A DNA stretch of 64,000 bases from Arabidopsis thaliana (GCF_000001735.4 NC_003070.9:18089971-18153970), one strand, 5' to 3'. Shown: positions 23,581 through 36,230, numbered from the stretch's first letter. A program made the numbers and translations. Notes: generated by a model from the letters alone, not told the origin.

Positions 23581-24199
23581 TCTACGATATTTGCTTTTGA
23601 GACAAACCCACCAAAACTTTACCTTCAAATAAACAAATTTTACTCGATACTAAAAAGAAAGTCATTCCAATCACATTATTCTTAAACAATGAACAGTTTT
23701 TCAAACCCTCGTCCAAAAATTTGGTTCGAGCGATCAAGGTATAAATGAAAACAATTTTTCCATGAGTGTCAAAATGCAAAATTCATCATTAGAAAATATA
23801 TAAAGAATGATTGTTTATGTTAAATACTTGCTTTTCTCTCCTCCGTAAACTGTATCTGTTGTATTTTGTATGCTAATATTCTAAACACATTACCTTTTTA
23901 TAGCAACAAGTTTTCTCTCCTGTATTCACGTACAATCACTGGTATACTCGTCGGAGGAATCTATTCACACATACACAAATCACAAATGTATCAGACACTA
24001 AATGGAAATTGCTCTGCATACCAAACTCATAACATAACAAAATGTGTGAGAGATACGTACCATTCCATAATCCGAAACAATCATAGATATATATTCTGAA
24101 GGAGTAGAATCATACCTGGAACACACAAAAATAAGAACAAACTTAAGAGAAATAAGAATAAAGCTTTGTGATGATTCTCAAAACCACTTATGAAGCGCT
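23581..24199. other. Convergent 3' spacer between the Usp and eIF2B-like genes
   Basis: The two genes end toward each other here. AT-rich 3' UTR-type sequence only. Confidence 0.5.
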
Positions 24200-27100
24200 T
24201 TACATTAGATTCAGAAACTGAAGGTTTTTGTTGTTGTCCATTGTCTTTGAATGCTTTGCATTGGTTCTAAATGATGGTATGTTGGCTACGGCGTCAGGAT
24301 CGCCTGTAAATTTTTCACACAGGCAAAAAAACTCTGATTCAAGTAAATGAATAATCGACAAGAAGAAGAGCGAGTGAAACATTTACCAAGTTCGTTGGAG
24401 CAGATTGAATCAAGTAGGACTCTTTCATGGAACTTGTAAGCTTCACAACAAACAATTACAGGAACACTAAATGCGTTTGCAACCATTGCAATGCAGGATG
24501 TGCCAACTCTTGCGTAAAGAGTTCCATTCGAGTATATTGATGAAGCACCGAGAAAAACACGTGTAGCCTCACGCATGATGTAGGAAATGGCATTTATATG
24601 AGTGTAGGTACAGTCGAGGCCACGAGTCACAAGTCTACGGAGTAGCTTTTGCCCTTCAAGGTTAGGGCGTGAGTCTACAATCACTACGCGGAACTTTTTC
24701 CCAATCTCATGGGCGTATAGGAGAATCATTTCAACCACACAAGAGAATCCATATGTAAGAAGAACTTCTCCGTCTCTGATTTTTGTTACGGCGTGTTGCA
24801 CGATTGCCTTATCTGCAATAATTGTCTTCTCGTCTATGAACCGGCCAATGTCAGAACAGAGGGAACTTTTTGCCTCTGATTCTGACAGGTTTACAGGTAG
24901 TTTTCTGATTTGGTTCTTCAGGAACCTGATTGCGTTTCCCATGCTCATGGAGAGGGGACGACATTCTATCAAGAATGAAACATAACCGTTTATCTTGGCT
25001 GTCAAGTCCATGGTCAGGTCTTTCATAGGAGGTGTACTGTAATCTTCTATAGCTTCTTGAAATGCTTGGAGCATGGCAATACATCGTGCATTGTCCCCAG
25101 ATATATCTCCAGCCAAATGTTGCAAACCCACCTAAGATTAACAAAAACATGTATATACGTCACTTGAGGATCTATGGCACAGAGATAAACCACAGGGTTT
25201 CAAACCCTTAAGGATTCCAGTTCAAAAGTGTAACGAACATTTCACAGTCACATATAAACAAGTAGGTGTACCTTATAGACTGCATGGTGTATGGAATCGA
25301 GTGTGAAAAAATTGGAGCTTAAATTGGGAAGCTGATTGCTGCGTTCGTATTGAGGAAGATGGAGAAATAATTCAACTTTGTTCTTGCTCTCGGTCTGTTC
25401 AACCACAGCTCGCCTCTTAGCTTTATCCACTCGGCTTTTATCATCATACTGCATTTGTGTCTGAGGGACATCCATCCTCTTCTCTTTTTCTACTGCTACA
25501 GCTGTTTTTTCAGAAACAGAGGACGTGACGGGAAGTCTTTCTTTCTTTGGTTGGGGCTTTATGGCAGCCTTGCCAGGATTAGCTCTACCAGACTCATCTG
25601 CACGCCTGCTTCCTTCGCCTAAAAATTAGCAAGAGGGAAGCACTTAGATGATTTTACGTTCCACTTTAATGAATATGGAAAACAAAGCAAAAATAATGAA
25701 CAAAACAAGAACCTTTTGCAGCAGCTTTTGCTGCCCGTTGTGCCTCTTGGATGGCACGTCTTTCTGCTTTAGTGGTTTTATCTTTCAATGCTTTTGGTTC
25801 CTTTTCCTTCTGGGGTTTTGTGGTCGCAGACTCACTCTTTCCTGCAGGATTTATTCTTCCTGTAAGTAACGAAATGCAAAACTAGAAGGAAACATCTGTG
25901 CATGGCAATAATTGAATGACTCAAACCCATAGCAATTCATAAGGTCAAAGTTGATACTAAACACAAAGTAGCTATTTAAATTCTAATTCTAAAGGATAGT
26001 CCACTTTGAAAGGGAGCTTAATAACCCCTCCAGAGAAGCCCAAAGCCTCTGATCAAGGAGGGTACTTCAGGAGTCTAACAACCAATCTCCGGCAATGCAG
26101 TGAAGGCAATTTCGTTGTTAGAGAAGACCAAGGCAGGCAATCCAGTTTAAAACAGAGATAGATGACCAATTCCCAGCCTCGACGATGATGGCAACAACAG
26201 TTTAGGAGGATTTTGTAGGCAGTCCAGTACGGAAGCAAAACTTGATGATGCATTTCGTTCAATGTTGAAGACTTGCCTAAAAACTAACTTTGAGAAAAAG
26301 GTATAGCTTGTGACGAAGCAAAGAACAGAGTTATGCTTTGAAGATAACGATGTCCTGTTGTCGGTCTGTCTGCGAATTGTCCTTTTGTAGAAATGAGTTA
26401 ACATGAAGAATACGAAGGTTGATGTACTATGAAACTAAGAAACATAATGCTCAGAGAGATTGAAGTGTCAATGATGACACGTTGTTGGGTGGGAAGCTCT
26501 AGTCAATTTCATCCTTCACATTTAAACACCTCTGAAACAGTAACTGGCTAACTGCTCCTACCCATTATAGAGATGCAGCTTCCTTGACGTGCTTGATTTG
26601 GGAGTATGTTGTACCACCTCCGCAAACGTATGCATTTCACACAGACCACAGGTCCACAACAGCTGACTGCTTTATCTTCAAAACACGCCTCTTTGTTTCA
26701 AAGTCAAGAGTCGAACTATCAACATTGGCAGAAATTGCTCACCAGACTTCTAAACCAAACTCAACTTTAAACATTCTCCAAATACCGCTATAAGGTCTCC
26801 CTAAAACTCTCCATGAGATCAAGTAACAGAGTATTCCAAAGAAGATATTAATATCCGGGCCTACCCAGTCCCTACGGCACTACAGGCTGCCTCATCCGAT
26901 GTTACTTGGGGATCACAATTCACCACAAAGGTCTCTTTTGGATAATACAAAACTCAACCATACAAAGAGCTTATTCAAGAGACACTTAAATAGATTGATA
27001 GATTCGTATACATACCAGAAACTTCGGCGATCTTCTTTTTCCCTTGAGAAGCAGACGTGGTCGCAATTTTGGTTTCAGATTCCTGAGGAGCTCTAACAGC

Positions 27101-27577
27101 TAGAGTCAAATCAAAGCCTCCATTAGGTAAGCTTGCTGATAATTTCGTCGAATCACTCCGTTGGAACCCAAACAGAGAAGCCGAATCCTCAGAAAGCCCT
27201 CCGTTACTCGAGGGTGATGATGTCCCGAGAAGCGAATCCGGAGGATTGTAACTACCAACGTGAAGAAGAGTCCGTTCAGGAGTTAAGTATCGGCGGAAAG
27301 CGGCAGGTCCAGGGACGGGCACAGGAGCAGCAGCAGCAGCAGCAACGCGAGAGGTTAAATTGTCGGAATGGTGACGCGACGGTGGAATTAAGACCGGAGA
27401 AATTAAGTTACCGGAAGGTGAATCGGAGAGAGGAGAAGAAGAGGTGGTTGCATCTACTGGACCGGATTGGCTTCGATTTGGTCGTTGTAATGATGATTCT
27501 GGAGGCGGCTCGATTGATGTGAAGAAACCTACTCGACGGACTTTAGGAACCGCAAGAGCTCCGCGACGAGTATCCAT
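24200..27577 (-). CDS. eIF2B delta-subunit-like protein
   Basis: Five exons read leftward (27577-27016, 25859-25713, 25618-25272, 25131-24387, 24303-24200) give 634 aa. Residues 1 to about 350 are low-complexity (Ser/Pro, a poly-Ala run, then Lys/Glu/Ala-rich KAERRAIQEAQRAAKAAAK), as in eIF2B delta. The C-terminal half is the NagB/RpiA/CoA-transferase-like fold shared by the alpha, beta and delta regulatory subunits, with FLGASSIYSNGTLYARVG and the conserved CCEAYKFHERVLLDSICSNE. eIF2B is the GTP-exchange factor that recharges eIF2 for translation initiation. After ELGDPD the family continues to a motif like LNLxYDxTPP and about 35 more residues. Here it stops at LQFLNLM, so the extreme C-terminus is missing. 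Intron 1 is unusually long (1156 bp), so a small exon there cannot be excluded. At1g48970 by position. Confidence 0.85.
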
Positions 27578-28744
27578 TGAGCGGGACGACGACGACGATG
27601 ATGATGATGATCTTTTAGGGTTTTATTAGGAGAGATTCAAAGGATTGACCAAAACGGTGGGGAGATTTGCTAAATGGCCTAAACCTTGTTTTCAAGTAAT
27701 CATTATTATGAGATAAAATAAGATTTTTATAACGTGACAAAAAGTATTTAACCCAAAGAAATGCAAATCGATCATTTAAGTTTTATGTAAACTTTATTAT
27801 AAAAAAAATAAGAATATTAATGTCTGAACAAATTTTCTTTAGTACTATTAAAAGCGATTTTGAAAAAAAAAAAAAAAAGGTTTCATAAAACGCAAGAAAA
27901 ACACAACATACTCAAACACACACACATCTAAATGCCAATTCAAATACACAAAATACACTTGTCACAACAATATTTTCAAAAACAAAATAGGGAACAGAAG
28001 GTCGTAAAAGTACAAAACACAAGACAAACTAAGCACGCTCAAACGTAATTCATACATAAAAAAAAAAATAACACACACACAAACACACATCTAAACGCAA
28101 ATTCAAAGACACAATTCACACTACAATACATCAGCACAATCACAAAAAGGATCACTTCACAATCATTTACATATCATGCCAAGAATTTACTTTCGAACTC
28201 GTTGTTTTCTATTAATTTTGAAGCACCTATATTTATCTACTCATTTTGCAATAATCAGCTGTTTTGAATTCTAATTCCAGTATATGTAACATACTAACAT
28301 CGACTGTTTCAACTTTTTGTTATTCATTATGTTCAACTACTGGCAAAGACAAATTCAAGCAGACAACATATTATGCAAGGTACATGTGGTTTATAAAACG
28401 TTATTTTAATCTGAGACGTGGATTTTTGTTAACTTTACAACCATTTTTTTTAGAAAAAGGCAATTACTTGAGTTAAAACAGGATGAAACAGAGTCTCTCT
28501 ATCAATTATAAATTCCTGCAAAACTCAGTCTTGGATGAATTACTCGGTCAAATGATAAGTGATAAATTTATTCACACAAAACTATAGTCTATGTAGAAAA
28601 CTTCAATTTGCTTGTAAGACACGAAATATATGATGACTTCAACGACCTAACAAAAGTCAAGATTACATTCGTTGATCATAAGCGCCAAAACAAACGGTAG
28701 AAGACGGATTAATGTATCGTACATGAGGTTTGATATATTGTGCA
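27578..28744. other. Divergent promoter of the eIF2B-like gene and ALKBH9A, with AC-rich repeats
   Basis: Between the two start codons lie a poly-A run (about 27860) and two related AC-rich stretches (about 27897-27965 and 28065-28125) that share the pattern ACACACATCTAAAYGC followed by AATTCAAA. No gene is seen. The repeats look like simple-sequence or degraded tandem duplication. Confidence 0.5.
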
Positions 28745-30541
28745 ATGGACAACTATTCTTTTATCCGGCAGTCGGAACTCGAGATCGCTTCAAAAGTCAA
28801 CCTTCTCTCCAAACGAATCCGCTCTCAAGAACAAGGTAAGGATTTAACCGTTGGTTCAGCAGAATATTTTTTTTAATGGTAACTTGGAATTTGTAGTGTA
28901 AAGAGAGATTTTCTTTATAATTTCTCTTATCACACTATTTTCTTCATGGAAAAATAGAACTCTAAAAGGACCAGTTATAATATTGTGGGATTCAACTATC
29001 TGCTTTTTGTATTGGGATTTAGATTATCCATCGTTTGATTTGAGTTTCTTATGACGAATCATGGCATAGTAGCTAGTAGTAGCACTAATCAAGCTGGTAT
29101 AAAGGATTAAGTAAATTGATTCATATTCAATGGTGGTTATTATAGACTCAAAATAAAACCAGTAACAAAATGATTTGATGATTATATATGTGCATTGTCT
29201 ATGATGGTCATTCGCCAAGTAATTCGAAAGACGCTGATATTAATATTAGGATCTTTAACAGAAGTTGCTGTAGATTTTTCTCATATGACATTGGAGGATG
29301 AGCTCAGTGAGGAAGAGGATCATAAAGATTCAAGTAGAGAGGCTTTTGGTTCGAGTCTTGAGAATCATAAACTGTCGAGGAAGCAAAGAACGCATATTCG
29401 GGCGATAAACGTGAAGAGAAAAAGAGACTTTGTTTGCTTGGAGAAAGTTAATGGAGAGCTTGTTAACATACTAGAGGGACTCGAATTGCATACCGAAGTT
29501 TTTAATGCAGCGGAACAGAGAAGGATAGTTGATAAAGTGTGTGAATTGCAAGAAAAGGTTCAAAAAGGAGAACTAAGTAAGTAGCAGCTAAGATTCCTTG
29601 TTCTTTCTTCTATATAGTTTTGATCTGAAATCCTAATTTGTATATCTCTCTATGTAGAGCGTGCTTTTACTGCTCAAGGCAAAGGACGTTCAACTATTCA
29701 ATTCGGCTGTTGTTTCAACTACCGTACAGTAAGTAAAACTAGTTCTTGATCAATCTTCTTCTCGATTTATGAGTTCTAGTGAGTGCCACAACAACTGAAT
29801 GAGTAAACTTGTAGAGCAAAACTGGAAACCTGGCGGGGATTCTTAAACATGAAACTGTTGATCCATTGCCTCATCTTTTCAAGGTGATCATAAGAAGGTT
29901 GGTTAAATGGCATGTTCTGCCTCCAACTTGTGTTCCTGATTGTTGTGTAGTCAATATTTATGATGAAGGTGATTGCATACCTCCTCATATCGACCATCAC
30001 GACTTCCTCCGCCCGTTCTGTACTGTTTCTTTCCTTAGTGAATGCAATATTCTCTTCGGATCAAACCTTAAAGTTGAGGAAACCGGTGAATATTCGGGTG
30101 GTTCATATTCATTACCGCTTCCTGTTGGGTAAGTTCTTGTGCTATAAAAAAAGTTCTTATATATTTATATGCGCTTGCAAATGTTTTATGTCACATTCTC
30201 GTTATAACTTGAAAACAGTATATGTGACCAAAAAAAAAAAAAAAAAAACTTAACTTCTTTACAGATCAGTGCTTGTGTTAAACGGGAATGGAGCTGATGT
30301 AGCTAAGCATTGTGTACCTGAAGTTCCCACGAAAAGGTATAATCTTGATTCGTTTCTTTTGCATATAAACATTGTTTTCTTATTCATGAGTCTTCTTTTT
30401 ATTCACAGAATATCAATCACATTTAGAAAAATGGATGAGTCAAAATGGCCAGTCTGGTACACACCAGAACCTTATTTGCAAGGGATTCAGCCATTGACAT
30501 ACGAGCTGAAATCTTGTGGCTCCTCTGACCATGTATTTTAG
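28745..30541 (+). CDS. ALKBH9A: AlkB-like 2-oxoglutarate/Fe(II) dioxygenase (RNA demethylase family)
   Basis: Six exons (28745-28835, 29262-29576, 29658-29728, 29815-30128, 30265-30336, 30409-30541) give 331 aa. The double-stranded beta-helix domain occupies about residues 125-320. It shows the iron ligands H217 and D219 in PPHIDHHDF, the distal H279 in DVAKHCVPEV, and the 2-oxoglutarate-binding arginines R288/R294 in KRISITFR. All catalytic positions are present, so the enzyme is probably active. ALKBH9/10 proteins remove N6-methyladenosine from RNA; ALKBH9B does so in cytoplasmic granules, and 9A is its less studied and shorter paralogue. The N-terminus contains the acidic patch ELSEEEDHKD and a basic stretch NVKRKRDF. 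The start codon is the first ATG of an exon with a clean donor; an upstream start is possible. Confidence 0.87.
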
Positions 30542-31395
30542 TTCCTGAACTTTAATTGATATATATTACAGTTTGATTAGTGGTTATATGTAGTGCAAAT
30601 AATTAATTCTTTTGATGTTCATATGGTTGCTCAACTGGTGTGACAAAAAATTATCGTTCTAGCAATTAGATAACCAGAATAATTTTCAGTATTTGACAAA
30701 TTAGTGGCAAAATTCATTTCTGTATGCTTTGTGAGTAGTAATGTTTTCCTTTCTCATAGACACAAACTTTTATGGTTTGTTTTGTTTTGAATATGGTTTG
30801 ATATAAAGTTTGTCCCTGCGTCACACGTAAACTTCAACTGAAGGTTAAATTCGGTGTAGATCTAAATTATATAAAGTTTGATAGCTACATAGATTCTGTT
30901 TTTCTTTGGTTTCATGTGATGCAATCAAACAAGATAAAAGATATACTAAAACTTTGATGGATATCATATATGAATGGCTATGGCTATGGATATGGCAAAT
31001 TGGCAATCAATGACCCCAAATTATTTTGATGAATAGACACAAATAGCTTGAAAGATGGATTCAGGATAATTAAATAGAGAAAGAAAAGAGAGAAACAAAC
31101 ACAAAATATCAACAGAGAAATGATAATTAAGCCACACAAGGTTTAACCGGTTAAAAGGACATTATAGTGCTATATGAGCTACAATTCGGTCGTCTAAATT
31201 TTATAACCATGAACTACACACTCTTATCTTATTGAATACATATATCTACTTACTAATTTTAACTTTTGCCAACCAAAATCCAATTTGGAACAGGAAAAAA
31301 GAATGCCATGAAATAAATTGAATATTATTAGTTAGATACAAGCAGTTAGATTGTTTTTTAAAAGAACAATTTAGTGAAAAACAAGACCGAAACTC
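30542..31395. other. Intergenic region upstream of the oleosin gene
   Basis: AT-rich spacer with no gene or repeat that I can support. It leads into the oleosin promoter. Confidence 0.5.
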
Positions 31396-31413
31396 CACGT
31401 GTTTGCATGCATG
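31396..31413 (+). promoter_or_regulatory. G-box plus RY element of the oleosin promoter
   Basis: CACGTG (31396-31401) and CATGCATG (31406-31413) sit 4 bp apart, 86-104 bp before the ATG. The pair is the classic seed-storage/oleosin module bound by bZIP factors and the B3 factors ABI3, FUS3 and LEC2. Function is inferred from that knowledge. Confidence 0.75.
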
Positions 31414-31499
31414 CGCCTTCACTTCCTTGACCTGTCTCCATTTGTTTCACTCTTTCTCCTCTCACACCTCACACACATCTCTCTCTCTCCTCGCCGAAA

Positions 31500-32009
31500 A
31501 TGGCTGATCGAACAAACCCTAGCAGCCACACCCAACAGAGACCCATCTATAACTCAACCACCGTCCCTCGCAGCAACACCACCACCAACCACCCCCTCTC
31601 ATCTCTTCTCCGTCAGCTACTACAATCGCAGTCTCCTAATCACTCCGGTCAACTCTTCGGCTTCCTCGCATTCTTCATCTCCGGTGGAATACTCCTTTTA
31701 CTCACCGGAATCACTGTCACCGCTTTCGTCCTTGGATTCATTGCTTTTCTCCCACTCATCATTATCTCAAGCCCTATTTGGATCCCTTTGTTCCTTATCG
31801 TAACCGGATTCTTGTCCCTCGCTGGACTCATCTTGGCTACAGGGGCTGTTGTGTCGTGGTTGTATCGATATTTTAAAGGCATGCATCCATTAAGGTCGGA
31901 TCAGGTTGATTATGCTCGGAGTCGAATTCATGACACGGCGGCTCATGTCAAAGATTATGCTGGTGGGTACTTCCATGGTACGCTGAAAGATGCAGCACCT
32001 GGTGCATGA
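31500..32009 (+). CDS. Oleosin (oil-body structural protein)
   Basis: A single exon encodes 169 aa. A polar Ser/Thr/Pro N-terminus (about 50 residues) is followed by a hydrophobic hairpin of about 70 residues whose turn holds the proline knot [12 protein letters not shown] (PX5SPX3P). An amphipathic C-terminus ends in [11 protein letters not shown]. Oleosins coat triacylglycerol droplets in seeds or pollen and keep them from fusing. The closely spaced G-box and RY motif upstream argue for embryo expression. A 134-codon open frame in another phase overlaps the gene and is treated as a shadow. At1g48990 by position. Confidence 0.95.
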   Translation: MADRTNPSSHTQQRPIYNSTTVPRSNTTTNHPLSSLLRQLLQSQSPNHSGQLFGFLAFFISGGILLLLTGITVTAFVLGFIAFLPLIIISSPIWIPLFLIVTGFLSLAGLILATGAVVSWLYRYFKGMHPLRSDQVDYARSRIHDTAAHVKDYAGGYFHGTLKDAAPGA

Positions 32010-33588
32010 AAGGTTGACCCTTAACCGTATAGTTTGGTCTCATGTAGAAATTACACGGTTTTTTTCCCTCTTAATTGTGTTGTTTCCTGTGTTTTTTTTT
32101 ATTGTCTCTCTTGGTATCATCAATATATGAATGTGGTCTCTGTTTGTATGAATGTCACTTTAGCAACATCAACAAAAAATTATAGGAGAGGATTTGTGTT
32201 TATTTTGGTATTTAAGTTTTTTTATTAATTAAAAATAATTATGAGATCAAGTGTCATTAGCTCAATTATTAAAGATTGTAGATAAAGTTTAGAATTTGTT
32301 GGTTCAAGTGATGTTTTTTTTTTGGTAGGGTGGTTCAAGTGATGTTTGAAACGAAAATAATATTATATATACTAGTTTGGGCGAAAATAATATTACATAC
32401 AATAGTTTGGATTGGAGAGATTACCGGAGTTTCAGTTACTGGAGTCAGAGAAGAAACCCTTTGATAATATATTTCATCCTTTTGTTTTAAGTTTTACTTT
32501 TGTTAAAGAGGCAAACTAAATATGTTTTTAACTGAAATTCTACAATAATATATTTCATTTTAGTTTATTTTTTAAATAATAGAAATACGATTTTCTGGCC
32601 ATAACAAAAAGATGAAAGTTTTTATGGTTTCGTTCAAATGATGTTTAGATCATATTTATAGTTGAAATATTAAATTACCCTTTAAAAAAAGGTAATTAAG
32701 TGACCTTGAACTCTTCTCTTCCTCACGAAATTAAGGCATAAAAAAAGTTTTGGCATTAAATCCTCCTGATTTTTTTTTTTTTTTTTTGATGAAATGTGAA
32801 ATTTATTAATGGAAGAATAAAGAAATTATGTACATCTGTTTGATGTATAGTTCATATGTTCTGCACATGAGCAGTAAAACTAATGAAAAAAGAAACAGAG
32901 TATAAGCTTATGTACTCCTGATTTTTTCTTTTTGTTATTAAGAAAACATCGTTTACTGTTAGGTTTTTCTTCAACAACTAACCGTTCCGAATCAAACTAA
33001 ACTAAGTCAAATGAATTTAATAAATTTGATCAAGTCAAAAGTAATATGAAAACCAAAATTGAATCGAGACTATTATTATATATATGTAGCCCTACTCATT
33101 AACAAACAAACAAAAGAAGAAGAAGAATAGACTGAATAGTTGTCCCCAAAACAAAACAAGAAAAAGAAGAAGAATAAGCTATCCTCGAGAGGTTCACCTG
33201 TTTTACGGACACGGATAATTTTGAAATCATTTTAAACTCGTTAATTTGAAAACATTCAGGAATAGGTGTTGTCAGTATAATAATTGTTTAATAAAGGAAA
33301 TTAATTCGACTTTTCTACCTAAAAGAAATTAGATTACAACAACGATTTGGATCTCTAGAGTATACCATGATGGTTTCAAACTTTGGACCCTGAAATTTAA
33401 ATAGCCTATCCAAATTTCAGTGGTGTATAACATATAACAAGACAACTTAGGATAAAATGGATCATACAGTACACGATAACATTCTTATATACATAGTAAT
33501 TTTGTTTTGCTGCCTAATCGACGTTTCAATCATCTAATGAAGTTGCTTAATAATCATTCGTTCCCATTAAGTTTAACTGCGACCCGAC
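32010..33588. other. Gene-free spacer with small repeats
   Basis: Convergent 3' region between the oleosin and the small gene at 33.6 kb. A short imperfect tandem repeat lies at about 32303-32405, where the phrases GGTTCAAGTGATGTTT and GAAAATAATATTA each occur twice. A poly(A) retroposon lies at 32771-32914. Otherwise AT-rich. Confidence 0.55.
32771..32914 (-). mobile_element. Short retroposon with poly(A) tail (truncated LINE or SINE)
   Basis: On the minus strand the segment ends with CATTAATAAATTTCACATTT, then CATC and a run of 17 A, like the 3' tail of plant LINEs. CTCCTGAT followed by T residues occurs on both sides (32763-32770 and 32915-32922, up to 13 bp counting the T run), consistent with a target-site duplication. 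At 144 bp it is a heavily 5'-truncated copy without coding capacity. Confidence 0.55.
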
Positions 33589-34059
33589 TTAAGAACGGGT
33601 CGGGTAACTGGGTAATGGAGTGCCACGTGGTGATCTCGGTGGCACTTCGTTTAATAGCCGTCCGTTAGAGTCGTAATATATCACACCCGAGAAATCCAAC
33701 GGCTCACATTTGCCTCCCATCAATATCTCTCTCTGCCAAAGGCCATGCTCCTCCTCCATGGCGGTTGCTTTTTCCTCCGGCGGGTTTTTCCGGCGGACCA
33801 TGGTCATCGCCTTGTTGCTTAAAGTCGTGAACAACTCTTTTGGCCGAGGAGAACTCATCGACGAGCTTATCATATTCCATCGGAATCTTTCTCCTCCACC
33901 CTCTCCGCCGCTGCAAGTTCGCTTCTTTGACTTCAGCTTTAGTTTCTTCGAGAGCCGATTCGCATGCCTGGCGCAGAGAACCATCATTGAGACGAGAAAG
34001 CTCACGCTTAGACGCTTGTGTGAGGGAGATGAGTTATGTTCCGGCGTTGATCGGTCCAT
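33589..34059 (-). CDS. Small plant protein of unknown function
   Basis: An uninterrupted 156-codon frame. A hydrophobic segment near the N-terminus (LSVSFLVSMMVLCARHANRL) is followed by a very basic stretch (KKLKLKSKKRT). The conserved-looking C-terminal part contains LWQREILMGGKCEPLDFSG VIYYDSNG and ends in a Pro-rich tail (RSPRGTPLPSYPTRS). The codon bias and GC content stand out from the flanking spacer, which supports a real gene. I recognise the family only as an uncharacterised plant group (At1g49000 by position). Overlapping frames on the plus strand are shadows. Confidence 0.8.
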   Translation of the reverse strand: MDRSTPEHNSSPSHKRLSVSFLVSMMVLCARHANRLSKKLKLKSKKRTCSGGEGGGERFRWNMISSSMSSPRPKELFTTLSNKAMTMVRRKNPPEEKATAMEEEHGLWQREILMGGKCEPLDFSGVIYYDSNGRLLNEVPPRSPRGTPLPSYPTRS

Positions 34060-36230
34060 AACTTCGCCGGAAATGAAGAATGAGAAGTTGAAAAAGAAGC
34101 CTCTTATAGGTACTATTTTTAGGGGTTTAACAAGTCAAACTCAAGAACTAGAATTATAACCGATGTAATCTCTAGTGTCCGAAATGTGTGTGTTAATGTT
34201 ATATATAAGTATAGACATATTGATGACATTTAAGAAAAGGGTGTTAGGTTACCGGTGGAATCGGTCGTCTTTGCGTTGATTTCATATACTTGTTATATCG
34301 TCATATGTGTACAATGAGTTTTTGAATATTGTTAATAAATTTGAAAGTTTCGTTTTCATTAGATTTATGTTGAATATTTGAAACTTCAAAGAGCATGCGT
34401 GGGTTATGCTTAAACGATCTTGGCATAAATATTAAAGTATAAATTACAGATCCTTTAAAATCTCATTACAGAAAAAGGGAGTGGGTCTTGATGCTAGGAA
34501 TTAAAAAAATGATTGGATAAATGGTAAGTTAATTTCTTACCATTTTTCTTTAGATCAGTAGCATATTATATATGTAAATTTGTATGCGTTGAATATCAAT
34601 GAACAAACTAAGAAATACTAAAAGGTTTTTGGTATTTTGAGCAATTGATCTCTTTGTTTCTTTTGGTGATTGGATTAACGTACATAACCAGACAAAAAGA
34701 ATCAATGATATACATGCTGATTGGTAAGAGGAACGTAAACGGCACCTGATGGCCATGCATGATTTATATTGACAAAACGATATATAGTTTTCCATTTCTC
34801 ATCGATCGTGAAACAAATTTCAGATTATTTATCAAGATTTATTGTCTCGTGATTTATATAATAATAGTGTTGAGGTTTCGCTAATTGCTGTTTGAATTCG
34901 ATGAAAATGTATGTTTTTGGAAAAGAATATACAACGTTTTTCAGAAATTCTTTATTGTAGTTTAATTTTACACACTACTTTTTTATTATGTAATTATTTG
35001 GGTCGTCGAGTCGCGTTGATTGGCCTTTTATAGCGACTTGATCTTTGAATACGGCGGTGCTGGAGCTGGTCCCTCGTATGTTGACTTTTGTATTTCATTA
35101 TTCGAAGAATTGACTCAGTCTTTATCGGTTCGTCATTCTTTTAACATTTTGGTATTTTAATTTTGAACTTGATATTTGCACCCAAAAAAATATATATATA
35201 TATACTTCAACAACGAGTATGTAAACTTTATCCAATTTTTTTTTTTTTTGTAAACTATATCCATGGATGTACTAACATTTAACATGACAATTCTAATTTT
35301 GAGTGTTACGAAGAAAAATAATCATCTTTATAGCTATTTCGCCAATCAAATTATAAATACAAAATTACAAATCAACTGATGTGATTCAGTAGTAATTGTT
35401 TTTGGCCGTTGAAGTTAGAAATCAAATTTTACTTGGACGTATTTTTGTTGGAAATTGTAACTTTTATATCATATTTATTCAATCAAGAAAGTATTATATC
35501 TTGATATAAACTCTTTTAGCCAAGTATTAGTATTAGAATTTGGAATGTGTAACAGTAATACTTTCTACTAGTGATGACATCGTGTAATTACGCCGATTCA
35601 AATTTGATAGTGAGTACGTAACAAATTGTAGATGACAATATTTTTTTCTAATTGATATACGAAAGGCCATTTAGGGGGTTAATTGACTGGTCGTATCGTA
35701 GCAAGTCAACTATTTTTTTCTAATAGTTTGTGTGCTCTAAATTGCATTTATTTATATCCCTTAGTAACTTTATGTGATCCCAAAAGGTTCATTATTGTGT
35801 GGCAAAACTTGAAGCAACTTGGAACACATCCTTGGACATCTTTCACTCATAACTCTTTTTAGTAAAAGTATGAAGAGCAATTATGGGATACAAAAAAGTA
35901 TGAACACACAAGATGACTTTTAGATTTTCCTTTATAAATACAAAAACGATACAAGAAACGTGAAATCATGAATTTACAAAGAAGAAAAAGTGGAGATTGT
36001 TCACCATGGTTTATCAGGTTGGTCCCATGTTCACGACATATATAAGTAAATATTTTGTTTTATCCATTAATTTGTAACAATTTTTTTTGTTTAAATGATG
36101 CTGTGCCGATAATTAACAGAACAACGAAAACATCATATGATATTTTAAATTTAAGATATAATTAAAGAACAATTTAAGCATCATATGATATTTTTAAAAA
36201 GTGTGCCAAATTATTTAACCGATAGCAAAA
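34060..36230. other. Long AT-rich spacer
   Basis: About 2.2 kb with no gene supported. An 81-codon frame at 34550-34795 (minus) lacks any domain. AT runs and scattered low-complexity sequence only. Confidence 0.5.

Noticed and set aside
31399-31803. 134-codon open frame overlapping the oleosin gene in another phase
   Set aside because: It is Ser/Leu-rich low-complexity text produced by the oleosin codons; the oleosin frame has the proline knot and a normal start.
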